DNA from: Rikenellaceae bacterium
GTDB taxonomy: Bacteria; Bacteroidota; Bacteroidia; Bacteroidales; Rikenellaceae
Direction: 5' to 3'
Assembly (NCBI GenBank): GCA_015059905.1
Contig: SUZN01000005.1
Location: forward strand, 62,001-126,000
DNA: 64,000 nt
Shown here: in pieces, positions 46,972 through 54,705 of the stretch
Position numbering within the stretch: position 1 is the first letter of the stretch
Layout: every line of letters starts with the position of its first letter
Made by a program: the position numbers and the translations under genes
The notes under the pieces: model-generated
Told to the model about the DNA's origin: nothing
The model's input: the letters and a program-made list of their open reading frames with translations, nothing else
Databases searched by the model: none

Positions 46972-47559
46972 TTACGCACCGCCGATGATGATGGGAACGC
47001 TACGCTCGCGCTGGAGCTTCATTCCGCGAGGGAGCGTAAGGCGCAGCGTATATTCGCTCTCGACGCCCTCGCCATCCTTCATCGCTGGACACCAGCGTGG
47101 CGATGCGGGGAGGAGCTTCTGAACGCGCTTGAGCAGGCGTTTATCGGTAGCCTCCAGCACCTCGTCCTCGACGGCCACTCCATCGGGCATAATCTTCAGC
47201 CGCAAAACGACCCTCGCAACAGGGTTGGCGGGGTGTTCCCACTTAATCCTCTCGGCAAGATAATCAGCAAGTTGCATAACCTTATCATCTACCTCAAAGC
47301 GGGCAGGCGTATCGTAGCGCAGAGTGATTAAAATCACACCATTCGAAGCCTCCTGACCATATTTGGCGATACTCTCCTCATCGGCTGGCAACAACGTATT
47401 TGTCGCAATATCGGCAGGGTTAATGCGCTTGACATCCGCCTCACTCATACGCTCGCCATTGACGATGTAGAGGGGTGGACGATGCACAAAGACCTGCGCC
47501 ACCGCATCGGCGTGGCACATCACAACAAGAAGAGCTATAAACGTGAAAAACTTTCTCAT
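46972..47559 (-). CDS. Periplasmic protein with receptor-plug-like and TonB-C-like parts
   Basis: The start is taken at ATG 47559 (MRKFFTFIALLVV), giving 195 residues with a signal peptide; ATG 47577 is an alternative. The first half (PLYIVNGERMSE ... IAKYGQEASNGVILITLR, about residues 28-80) resembles the plug motif of TonB-dependent receptors. The second half (NPVARVVLRLKIMPDGVAVEDEVLEATD ... YTLRLTLP) resembles the C-terminal domain of TonB. It lacks a proline-rich linker. It is the last gene of the VTC-DUF4956 operon, converging on comEC with a 17-bp gap and no terminator. Confidence 0.6.
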   Translation of the reverse strand: MRKFFTFIALLVVMCHADAVAQVFVHRPPLYIVNGERMSEADVKRINPADIATNTLLPADEESIAKYGQEASNGVILITLRYDTPARFEVDDKVMQLADYLAERIKWEHPANPVARVVLRLKIMPDGVAVEDEVLEATDKRLLKRVQKLLPASPRWCPAMKDGEGVESEYTLRLTLPRGMKLQRERSVPIIIGGA

Positions 47560-47673
47560 AATAGGGTTCTTTTTCATCAAACGGCACAACCTGCGATTTA
47601 GTGTGTCGCCTGAAAAAGGAAGCCGCCTGCCCCAAAGGTCAGACGGTCTCCAAATCATATCAAATACACGCTC

Positions 47674-48501
47674 TTACAGCTTGAACTTGTAGTCCAAACC
47701 AAAGACGTGACAATTCTGTTTCTCGTGTGTCCACGACTTCAAATCGCCCTTGTTTGCCTTGTAGCGGGCATCGTAGCCTTGATTGAGGTGGAAACGATAG
47801 TAGATGTCAAGACGGTGGTAGTTGTTAATCTTGAACTCGGTACCCACCGAGAAGCGTATGCGGTTGATATACTGCTTGTAAGCTACGTTGTAGTTCTTGT
47901 AGTTTGGCACCGCATTACGGGCGTTGAGCGTGGTGTAAAGCTCAACATAGGCATAAGGCTCCCAGCGGCACTGACGGATATCATACGCAGCCTTCAGACG
48001 TGAACGCAACGAGATAAATGGGTCAGGGTGCTCGTACTTATTGACCGAATCGGTGCGGAAATTGAAGCGTACACGCTCACGCAGCGAGAGCTTCACGCGA
48101 CCCACCTTGTATGAGCCTGTGACATCGACATTCACCAGATGGCGGTTTTTCCATTCAACCTCCTCGGCACCCGTAGCGGCATTGAGCTCCGCATCGCGCA
48201 CATTCACAAAGCTATAACTTGCGCCCACCTTGAGCCAAGGCAACACCTTATAATTAAGACCCAGCGACGAGAGAATCTTATCAACATCGCTCACATTGTT
48301 GTGCATACGCACCTGCTCACTCCACTCAAGCGAGAGGTTTTTAGCCAAAGGCACATCCAAAATAGCACGGAAGCGGGCCTGAATATCGTCATCGAGTTTT
48401 ACCTCCTGCGGTGCAGGAACTGACATAACCTCCTGCGCGCCAAGCGTAACGCAACCAAACAGAGCCACGACGAGCGTAAGAAGGCGTAGTGAATATTTCA
48501 T
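47674..48501 (-). CDS. DUF2490 outer-membrane beta-barrel protein
   Basis: The 275-residue product has a signal peptide (cleavage near LGAQ). A run of alternating amphipathic strands each ends in aromatic residues, finishing with FGLDYKFKL, a typical outer-membrane C-terminus. The pattern WSEQVRMHNN ... LKVGASYSFVN ... FRLRYRF-type repeats (here LDIYYRFHLNQG) fits DUF2490. It is likely the outer-membrane component of the operon. Its role as a pore or structural protein is not known. Confidence 0.75.
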   Translation of the reverse strand: MKYSLRLLTLVVALFGCVTLGAQEVMSVPAPQEVKLDDDIQARFRAILDVPLAKNLSLEWSEQVRMHNNVSDVDKILSSLGLNYKVLPWLKVGASYSFVNVRDAELNAATGAEEVEWKNRHLVNVDVTGSYKVGRVKLSLRERVRFNFRTDSVNKYEHPDPFISLRSRLKAAYDIRQCRWEPYAYVELYTTLNARNAVPNYKNYNVAYKQYINRIRFSVGTEFKINNYHRLDIYYRFHLNQGYDARYKANKGDLKSWTHEKQNCHVFGLDYKFKL

Positions 48502-48558
48502 AGGTTACAGTTTTTAATGTTAATACACTATTTATCAGGTCGTTTCGGCTTACAACGG

Positions 48559-49284
48559 CTAAACGAACTGGTTTGGCTTGGTGACGTTCTCAACCGTGTT
48601 TGTCTCACCTGGAGCCAACTCGTAATATACCTTCACGAAGGCTACATCACGCAGGAAATCGACGTGACCGACCTCAACCTTATCGACCTTGTGACCCAGA
48701 CGCTCCTCCAAATCGGCAATCATCTCCGCACGCTTGTCGGGTGTGATAAGGTTAATCTTCTCGTAGATAACCAGCTTGGCAGAGGTGTGACGCAACAGCG
48801 AACGACCCTCGACAAGGAATATCAGCAGAATCAACAACGCATTGGCAACGATAAGCTCAACGTAGCTGATATTGAGCGCCAAACCATTGATTACGGCTAC
48901 TGTGATGAAGATAAACAGATAGGTCATCTCGCGGATGGGCACCGTCTCGGTTCGATAGCGTATCACGCCAAAGATAGCGAACAGACCGAGCGTCATACCA
49001 ATCTGTATGCTCACGCTCTCCATAAGGAAAATCAAGAGGAACATAGCCGAGCCAAAGAGCATATAGGTAAGCACATAATCCTTACGCTGGCTCTTCACAT
49101 AGTAGCAGTAACGCGCTATAATCCAAGTGATAAGCAGGTTGAATGCAAAACGCATCAAAAGATGCAACAAACTCTCGGTGTCGCACAAGGGCACGCCGAG
49201 GAAACTGATTTGGTTGGAGATTTCGTAACCGAACTCTTCGGCAATCGAAGGATCAAACTCCAGGAATTCTTCGTTTTGGAACAT
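48559..49284 (-). CDS. DUF4956 inner-membrane protein
   Basis: The 241-residue protein has about four membrane spans between residues 40 and 160. It has the DUF4956 hallmark GMTLGLFAIFGVIRYRTETVPIREMTYLF near residue 105, and a soluble C-terminal domain with alternating strands (KVDKVEVGHVDFLRDVAFVKVYYEL). DUF4956 genes are regularly found next to VTC-domain genes, as here (19 bp apart). A role in handling the polymer made by the VTC protein is inference. Confidence 0.85.
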   Translation of the reverse strand: MFQNEEFLEFDPSIAEEFGYEISNQISFLGVPLCDTESLLHLLMRFAFNLLITWIIARYCYYVKSQRKDYVLTYMLFGSAMFLLIFLMESVSIQIGMTLGLFAIFGVIRYRTETVPIREMTYLFIFITVAVINGLALNISYVELIVANALLILLIFLVEGRSLLRHTSAKLVIYEKINLITPDKRAEMIADLEERLGHKVDKVEVGHVDFLRDVAFVKVYYELAPGETNTVENVTKPNQFV

Positions 49285-49303
49285 ATTGTTTAGGTTTTAG
49301 TTT

Positions 49304-50098
49304 TTAGAATTGTGATTGCTCAGCAATGGTTTTGTGGATAAGTCGTATCTTACGCTTGAAACGGTTAGCCTTCACCGTAGGGTTGGAGAGGGCTGTGCCG
49401 ACACAATACTTGCTCACCTTGAGCTTCTTGACTCTCAAGTCGAGCAAAATCTCCTTCATAGGCGAGTAGCACAGACCATCCTGCTTGAGCTCGACAATCA
49501 CCATACGGTCAATCTTCGCCTCACAGGGCTCTGCGGCGCGCATATTGACAAAACGCAGGTTCATATCAATGGTCAAACGCTCGGTGTGAGCGTGGTTCAC
49601 CAGCGTGATACGGTCAAACTTCGTGATAAGCGCAGGAGAGATAATCTCGGGAGCGAAATTAGCCCTTTCGCGCAGGAACGCCGCAGCCTCTGCCGACTCG
49701 GAGACGCGCGCGAAGTAACTCTCGTCGATGGCGATACGCTTCTTCTTGGTACGTCCCTTGTTGGTCTTGTTCTTCACCTCGATGAAGGTAACACCCGACT
49801 CGACATAGGTACGTGTGCGTATCTTCTGACGTGTGAGCTTGCGGTTGTGGTGCACGGTGTACATCTCCAGGTCGGGGGTGTCGTAGTAGAGCGTCGAGTA
49901 ACGGCACGCCCTCACATCACCGATGACCTGCACCGAGTATTTATCCACCGCACGGCGCAACAGCTCCATACAGCACTCCTCGCTTATGACATACTTGGTA
50001 TCGACGCGATTCATCAACTTGATTGATGACATCTCGTCGAGCGTGATGGTGGGCATCTTCTGCCACACTTCAAGCGCATTTAGCTGCTCGTAGGTCAT
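49304..50098 (-). CDS. VTC-domain polyphosphate polymerase family protein
   Basis: The 264-residue protein consists of a single VTC tunnel domain. The conserved tunnel residues known from yeast Vtc4 appear to be present: Lys in NRVDTKYVIS (about residue 35), the paired Arg of KIRTRTY (about 93), FIEVKNK with Glu and Lys (about 103), the basic TKKKRIAID, VELKQDG with the metal Glu (about 207) and VSKYCVG near the end. Catalysis of polyphosphate synthesis from ATP follows from the family; the true product here is unproven. No membrane span is present, so DUF4956 may anchor it. Confidence 0.85.
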   Translation of the reverse strand: MTYEQLNALEVWQKMPTITLDEMSSIKLMNRVDTKYVISEECCMELLRRAVDKYSVQVIGDVRACRYSTLYYDTPDLEMYTVHHNRKLTRQKIRTRTYVESGVTFIEVKNKTNKGRTKKKRIAIDESYFARVSESAEAAAFLRERANFAPEIISPALITKFDRITLVNHAHTERLTIDMNLRFVNMRAAEPCEAKIDRMVIVELKQDGLCYSPMKEILLDLRVKKLKVSKYCVGTALSNPTVKANRFKRKIRLIHKTIAEQSQF

Positions 50099-50115
50099 AG
50101 TTGGGGTTAAAGCGG

Positions 50116-50541
50116 TTAGTTCTCGTCAAAAACGTATTCAAACACCTTGATTGTGTAGAGCTTGCCGTTGGGCAGGTAGTTGTATTGCTTGTGTTTGGTG
50201 CCATCCTCGTTGTACTCATACTTGCGGATGCGCTCCACCTTGTTGCGGTCGTTGTAGATGACCTCCTTGATAACCTTCTCGGTCACAGGGTCATACTCGC
50301 AGGTCTCACGACGAATCTGACCAAACTGATTGTACTCAATCTCCTCAATCTTACGACCGTGCTCGTCATATACGGTGAGGTGGTCGAGCCAGCGGCTCTT
50401 CTTGCTTGAGTCGGTGTTCCACTCCTTGACGGTGAGGTTCTTACGCTTTGCGCGTTTCGCCAGCGTTTCAGGGCTTACAGTCTGCGCCGCCAACCCCTGC
50501 ACAAAGAAGATAGCGAGTGCGATAAGCAGTAACTTTTTCAT
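50116..50541 (-). CDS. Small secreted YD-repeat-like protein
   Basis: The start was set at ATG 50541, where a signal peptide begins (cleavage near GLAAQ); the longer frame reads into the promoter region. The 141-residue product has three to four short repeats of the form LTVYDEHGRKIEEIEYNQFGQI, EYDPVTEKVIKEVIY and KYEYNEDGTKHKQYNYLPNGK. These resemble YD/Rhs strands or MORN-like toxin-antitoxin repeats. It is the first gene of the VTC operon, 17 bp before the VTC gene. Its function is unknown; a small beta-sheet surface protein is likely. Confidence 0.65.
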   Translation of the reverse strand: MKKLLLIALAIFFVQGLAAQTVSPETLAKRAKRKNLTVKEWNTDSSKKSRWLDHLTVYDEHGRKIEEIEYNQFGQIRRETCEYDPVTEKVIKEVIYNDRNKVERIRKYEYNEDGTKHKQYNYLPNGKLYTIKVFEYVFDEN

Positions 50542-50609
50542 ATTTTTTCGATTATTTTGGTTTAGTTTCTGGTTTAGTTGGTTATGCCAAAACCTATTGA
50601 CACGGTTAC

Positions 50610-50617
50610 AAATATAG
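50610..50617 (-). promoter_or_regulatory. Candidate -7 box of the VTC operon
   Basis: TATATTTG (50617-50610) is a full -7 match on the minus strand, 68 bp before ATG 50541. No matching -33 box was seen. Confidence 0.4.
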
Positions 50618-50670
50618 TAAAATTTTGTTAAAGTGTTATGTATGCCATAGATTTTTCTAAATATATTAGT

Positions 50671-50705
50671 CAAAAAAAGCGGAGAATTAGGCAAATTCTC
50701 CGCTT
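50671..50705 (-). terminator. Rho-independent terminator of the S46 peptidase gene
   Basis: On the minus strand AAGCGGAGAATT pairs with AATTCTCCGCTT around a 5-nt loop and is followed by seven T residues. Confidence 0.88.
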
Positions 50706-50727
50706 GAAAACTATTTTTTTGTGTTAT

Positions 50728-52818
50728 TTACTTCTTCTTGCCGCCTACGATGTCAAGCTCTGACATAATGTGCTGGCAGCCAGCGAACTTATCAACAACC
50801 CACAGAACGTAGCGTACATCAACGCCGATGCAACGCTGCAACTCTGGCTCGAATGCAACATCTCCCGACATTGCCTCCCAGTTGCCATCGAACGCCAGAC
50901 CAATCAGACGACCCTTGCCGTCAAGCATTGGAGAGCCCGAGTTACCGCCCGTGATATCGAGGTTGGCGAGGAAACCGACGTGCAGCTTGCCATCCTTATC
51001 GGCATAACGACCGTAATCCTTCTTTGCGTAGAGCTCCTTGAGCTTTGGCTCAACGGTGAACTCCAATGGGTTAGAGGTATCCTCCTTGGCGATTACACCC
51101 TCCAGCGTAGTGAAGTAGTTGTATGTAATGGCATCGGCAGGGTTGTATGGCAACACCTGACCATAAGTGAGGCGGATAGTGAAGTTTGCGTCAGAGTACC
51201 ACGCCTTGTTTGGCTGCATACGCATCAAACCCGCAACGTAGAGACGGTGTGCCTCGTTCACGGCTGGAGCGTACTTCACATACTCCATATATGCTGTGCG
51301 GTAAACATCCATCACAGAGTTTGCAAGTGCTACGGCTGGGTCTGCCTTCTTCTGCTCGTCTGTGGCAGCCTCTGCCTTCTCGAGTGATGTAAAGACAGAG
51401 TTGTCGTAGAGCCAATCAACATAGGCGTCGCTGTTGCCACCGAAATCCTTGTCAATAACCTCGGCATAGATTGATGGGAGGTTCTCTGGTGCCATATTCT
51501 CGCGCACGATCTGCATCATACGCTTTGCCACCTTGCGGTCAAGAGCAGCGTCATAATCCTTGTAGAAACCTGCGTAACGGGCTGGTGTTGTGCGTGCTAC
51601 GCTGATAAGCTCGATGCCGCGCAACATAGCCTCCTGCAAGTACTGCATAGTACCCTCGACAGGTGTAATCTTCGCAATAGCCTCCTTCATCTTTGGCAAT
51701 GCGTCGATGAAGCCCTCCTCGGGCAGAGTGTTCTCGTCAGCCCACTTCTGGAATGCTGCCTCCTGTGCCTGCTTCTGCGCCTTCACGCCGAGCTTCTGGA
51801 TGCCACGAGACATACCGATTGAGTTCTTCCAGTAGTTAGATGAGCCAGCATACTTCGATGCGTACTTGATACGAATCTCGTCGCTCGCCTCCATAGCCTC
51901 CCAGAGGATAGCCTGACGCTCGCCACGAATGAAGATGCGCTGTGGGTTATCAACCTCCAGCATCTGGTCAATCTCGTGTGATGTCATATAACGTGTTGTT
52001 GAGCCAGGGAAGCCCATAACCATTGCGAAGCTGCCCTCCTTGTAACCGTCGAGTGAAATCTCGAGGTGACGTGGAGCCTTGTAAGGCACGTTCTCCTTTG
52101 AGTAGGCTGCAGGCTTGTTATCCTTGTTGGCATATACGCGGAAGATAGAGAAGTCGCCTGTGTGACGTGGCCACATCCAGTTGTCGGTGTCGCCGCCGAA
52201 CTTACCGATTGATGATGGAGGAGTACCCACCAAACGCACATCGGTGAAAACCTCATAAACAAATGCAAAGTACTGATTGCCACCGAAGAACTCCACAACG
52301 CTGTATGTCTGGCTTTCGCCCAGCTCCTTCTGCTTTGCCTCGGTCATAGCCTGGATGTTGGCGCGGATGGTCTTCTGACGCTCCTGCTCGCCCGCGATTG
52401 AAGGCACGTTGCCCAATACGTCAGCTGTAACATCCTCGATAGAACGCACGAAACGTACTGACAAGCCTGGGCAAGGCAACTCCTCGTCGTGTGATGATGC
52501 CCAAAAACCATTCTTCAGGTAGTCGTGCTCAACAGATGAGAGCGCCTGAATAGAGCCGTAACCACAGTGGTGGTTGGTGAAGATAAGACCCTTCTCTGAC
52601 ACGATTTCGCCTGTGCAGCCGCCACCGAAGATTACGATAGCGTCCTTCAGAGAGGATTTGTTTACAGAGTAGATATCCTCGGCAGAGAGTTTGCAGCCCT
52701 TCGCCTTCATATCCTTGATGTTCATCTTCTGAAGGTAAGGCAACAGCCACATACCCTCATCAGCCATAGCGGTGAATGATACAATCGCCGCCGCAAGTGT
52801 TAGAAATGCTTTTTTCAT
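50728..52818 (-). CDS. S46 family dipeptidyl-peptidase (DPP7/DPP11 type)
   Basis: The 696-residue product has a signal peptide (cleavage near TAMA) and is expected in the periplasm. It cleaves dipeptides from peptide N-termini, the final step by which asaccharolytic Bacteroidales use protein. The chymotrypsin-like triad is visible: His in IFTNHHCGYG (about 84), Asp in GGDTDNWMWPRHTGDF (about 230) and Ser in DITGGNSGSPML (about 627). A helical domain fills residues about 280-570. The S1-pocket residue that separates DPP7 (hydrophobic) from DPP11 (acidic) specificity could not be fixed safely by eye. It is monocistronic with its own promoter and terminator. Confidence 0.93.
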   Translation of the reverse strand: MKKAFLTLAAAIVSFTAMADEGMWLLPYLQKMNIKDMKAKGCKLSAEDIYSVNKSSLKDAIVIFGGGCTGEIVSEKGLIFTNHHCGYGSIQALSSVEHDYLKNGFWASSHDEELPCPGLSVRFVRSIEDVTADVLGNVPSIAGEQERQKTIRANIQAMTEAKQKELGESQTYSVVEFFGGNQYFAFVYEVFTDVRLVGTPPSSIGKFGGDTDNWMWPRHTGDFSIFRVYANKDNKPAAYSKENVPYKAPRHLEISLDGYKEGSFAMVMGFPGSTTRYMTSHEIDQMLEVDNPQRIFIRGERQAILWEAMEASDEIRIKYASKYAGSSNYWKNSIGMSRGIQKLGVKAQKQAQEAAFQKWADENTLPEEGFIDALPKMKEAIAKITPVEGTMQYLQEAMLRGIELISVARTTPARYAGFYKDYDAALDRKVAKRMMQIVRENMAPENLPSIYAEVIDKDFGGNSDAYVDWLYDNSVFTSLEKAEAATDEQKKADPAVALANSVMDVYRTAYMEYVKYAPAVNEAHRLYVAGLMRMQPNKAWYSDANFTIRLTYGQVLPYNPADAITYNYFTTLEGVIAKEDTSNPLEFTVEPKLKELYAKKDYGRYADKDGKLHVGFLANLDITGGNSGSPMLDGKGRLIGLAFDGNWEAMSGDVAFEPELQRCIGVDVRYVLWVVDKFAGCQHIMSELDIVGGKKK

Positions 52819-52870
52819 AATTATTGTTTTTTGTTGTGATTTTCACACCATTTATATAACATTTAGGGCG

Positions 52871-52901
52871 TAAAGTTAGATATAATAAATAAAAATTCAA
52901 A
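52871..52901 (-). promoter_or_regulatory. Promoter of the S46 peptidase gene
   Basis: On the minus strand TTTG (52901-52898), 19 bp and TAACTTTA (52878-52871) match the consensus apart from the last -7 base. Confidence 0.6.
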
Positions 52902-52916
52902 ATTGGAGTGTTTTTT

Positions 52917-52953
52917 GAGATTGCCACGTCGCTCACGCTCCTCGCAATGACGT
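52917..52953. repeat. REP-like palindrome
   Basis: This has the form GAGATTGCCACGTC...CTCCTCGCAATGACGT, with ATTGC/GCAAT outer arms. It is the reverse complement of the copy at 56064-56100 over its full length. Confidence 0.75.
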
Positions 52954-53118
52954 GGTTTATACTTTTAGGCTTTAGCCTGTATCTTTGGAGGCATAGCGCT
53001 TTAATTAAGGCGCAAATAAAGTAAACATAAAACACCCGTTACGGGTGCGCTCCCACACGCCGCCAAAGATAAGTTTATAGCGACGACACACGCGTCAGCC
53101 TAATTTTGAATTCTTAAT

Positions 53119-53151
53119 TTTGAATTTTGAATTAAAATATCTCTATCTTTG
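53119..53151 (+). promoter_or_regulatory. Promoter of the DUF486 / methyltransferase operon
   Basis: TTTG (53119-53122), 21 bp and TATCTTTG (53144-53151) match the consensus. The -33 box is part of an AT-rich TTTTGAATT repeat unit. Confidence 0.7.
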
Positions 53152-53177
53152 CGGCAGAAATTTTAACAACCCTGAAA

Positions 53178-53546
53178 ATGAAGATTCTATACACTATCTT
53201 GCTGCTCGTGGTTTCCAACATCTTTATGACCTTTGCGTGGTACGGACACCTGAAGTTGCAGCAGATGAAGCTCATCTCGTCGTGGCCGCTTTATATGGTC
53301 ATCCTCTTCTCGTGGGTCATCGCACTGGCGGAGTACTCGTGTCAGATTCCTGCCAACCGCATAGGCTTTACGGGTAACGGAGGTCCATTCACGCTGATGC
53401 AACTCAAAGTCATCCAGGAGGTTATCACGCTGGTGGTCTTTACGGTATTCTCTACCGTTGTATTCCGAGGCGAGAGCCTTCAGTGGAACCACCTGGCGGC
53501 ATTCTGCTGTCTTATCCTGGCGGTTTATTTCGTCTTTATGAAGTAG
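53178..53546 (+). CDS. DUF486 small multidrug-type membrane protein
   Basis: The 122-residue protein has four membrane spans and matches DUF486 (PF04342), a family related to the DMT superfamily of small transporters. Conserved text includes NIFMTFAWYGHLK, SWVIALAEYSCQIPANRIG and FTLMQLKVIQEVITL. Its substrate is unknown. It is separated by 2 bp from the following methyltransferase gene and shares its promoter. Confidence 0.9.
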   Translation: MKILYTILLLVVSNIFMTFAWYGHLKLQQMKLISSWPLYMVILFSWVIALAEYSCQIPANRIGFTGNGGPFTLMQLKVIQEVITLVVFTVFSTVVFRGESLQWNHLAAFCCLILAVYFVFMK

Positions 53547-53548
53547 AG

Positions 53549-54697
53549 ATGACGCGCGAAGAGCTTGACATATTGCTCAAGAGCGAGGTGCAGGAGGCTA
53601 TCGGCAAAAACATCGAGCGCGACCCATTGCAGGTGGCTCTCGACGGCAGAGTGCCGCACGCCCGCGAGGTGGCTACGCAGGTAAAGTATCTGCAACGCGT
53701 CCGCAAAAAGCTGCCCCGCCTCTATGCCGCGTGCGGAATTGTCCCTGCACGCGCCTTCGAGCAGTCGTCGAGCGAGGAGTGCGCTGCCGCGAAGCGTATC
53801 GAGGGCGATAGTCTGCTCGATTTGACCTGCGGTCTGGGAATGGATGCGGCGGCTATGGCAAGCCGTTTCAGGCGCGTGGTAGCGCTGGAGCGTGACGAGG
53901 TGCTGGCGGCTGTCACACGCGAAAATATGCGCCGTATGGGCATCGAAAATGTGGATGTGGTGAATGCCTCGGCAGAGGAGTATCTCGCCTCGACAGCGGA
54001 GCGTTTCGACTGGGTCTATGCCGACCCCGACCGCCGCACAGCCGAGGGGCAGAGGGTTTTCAGGCTGGAGGAGTGCTCGCCCAATATACTGGCGCTGATG
54101 CCGCAGATAGAGCGTCTGACAAGCCGCGTGGCGATAAAGAACTCGCCTCTGTTCGATGTCGAGGAGGCGTTCAGATTGTTCCCCCGCGCGAGTGTCGAGG
54201 TGGTGTCGCTTGGGGATGAGTGTAAGGAGGTGATGATATATCTCGATGGCGGCACGCCCACCCTTTCGGCATTGGCAATAGGCAGGGGAAGGGTTGATAT
54301 TCAACGAGATGCGCTTGCTGACGTAATCCCTCCACAGGAGTTTGCGGCAGAGGAGTACCGCTACCTCGTTATCCCCGACGTGGCGCTACAAAAGGCGCGC
54401 ATCGTGGCTCAGGCATTACAGGGTAAGGCGGATGTGTGGAGCAACAACTCGTTTGGTTTTGCGCGCGAGCTGCCCGAGGGCGTTGTGGGGCGCATCGAGC
54501 CTATTGAGCGTATCGAGCCGTTCGATGTCAAGAGCCTCAAGCGCGAATTGAAAGGCAAGGGTGTCGATATCATCCTGCGCGACTTCCCTATGGGCGTAGA
54601 TGAACTACGCAAGCGTTGCGCCGCCCGCAGTGGCAACAGCAAAAAAATAGCTCTCACCCGCATCGGGGGCAAGAGCTACACTATCTTTCTTAATTAA
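53549..54697 (+). CDS. THUMP-like class I SAM-dependent methyltransferase
   Basis: The start was set at ATG 53549, 2 bp after the DUF486 stop. The 382-residue protein has an N-terminal helical part. A Rossmann methyltransferase core follows, with SAM motif I LLDLTCGLGMDAAAMA (about residue 92), motif II VVALERDE and the motif IV-like WVYADPDRRT (about 152). A C-terminal THUMP-like domain comes last (FPMGVDELRKRCAARSGNSKKIALTRIGG). The family is thought to modify RNA; the target is unknown. It converges with the antiporter gene with only 8 bp between stops. Confidence 0.8.
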   Translation: MTREELDILLKSEVQEAIGKNIERDPLQVALDGRVPHAREVATQVKYLQRVRKKLPRLYAACGIVPARAFEQSSSEECAAAKRIEGDSLLDLTCGLGMDAAAMASRFRRVVALERDEVLAAVTRENMRRMGIENVDVVNASAEEYLASTAERFDWVYADPDRRTAEGQRVFRLEECSPNILALMPQIERLTSRVAIKNSPLFDVEEAFRLFPRASVEVVSLGDECKEVMIYLDGGTPTLSALAIGRGRVDIQRDALADVIPPQEFAAEEYRYLVIPDVALQKARIVAQALQGKADVWSNNSFGFARELPEGVVGRIEPIERIEPFDVKSLKRELKGKGVDIILRDFPMGVDELRKRCAARSGNSKKIALTRIGGKSYTIFLN

Positions 54698-54705
54698 CAA
54701 TCACA

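Larger units (their letters stand above)
52819..53177. other. 359-bp divergent intergenic region
   Basis: This holds promoters for both flanking genes, one REP-like palindrome (52917-52953), a second inverted-repeat-rich stretch around 52970-53060, and AT-rich TTTTGAATT units at 53102-53135. No gene was seen. Confidence 0.7.

Noticed and set aside
46831..47331. A 166-codon plus-strand frame
   Set aside because: It overlaps the end of comEC and lies antisense to the TonB-C-like gene, which has a signal peptide and recognisable motifs. The plus-strand product has no such features.
48517..49293. A 258-codon plus-strand frame
   Set aside because: It is the mirror of the DUF4956 gene, rich in Gln/His/Arg as expected of an antisense shadow.
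49316..50026. A 236-codon plus-strand frame
   Set aside because: It is antisense to the VTC gene, whose conserved tunnel residues establish the coding strand.
50728..52818. Assignment of the S46 peptidase to DPP7 or DPP11
   Set aside because: The specificity residue could not be aligned safely by eye, so only the family is called.
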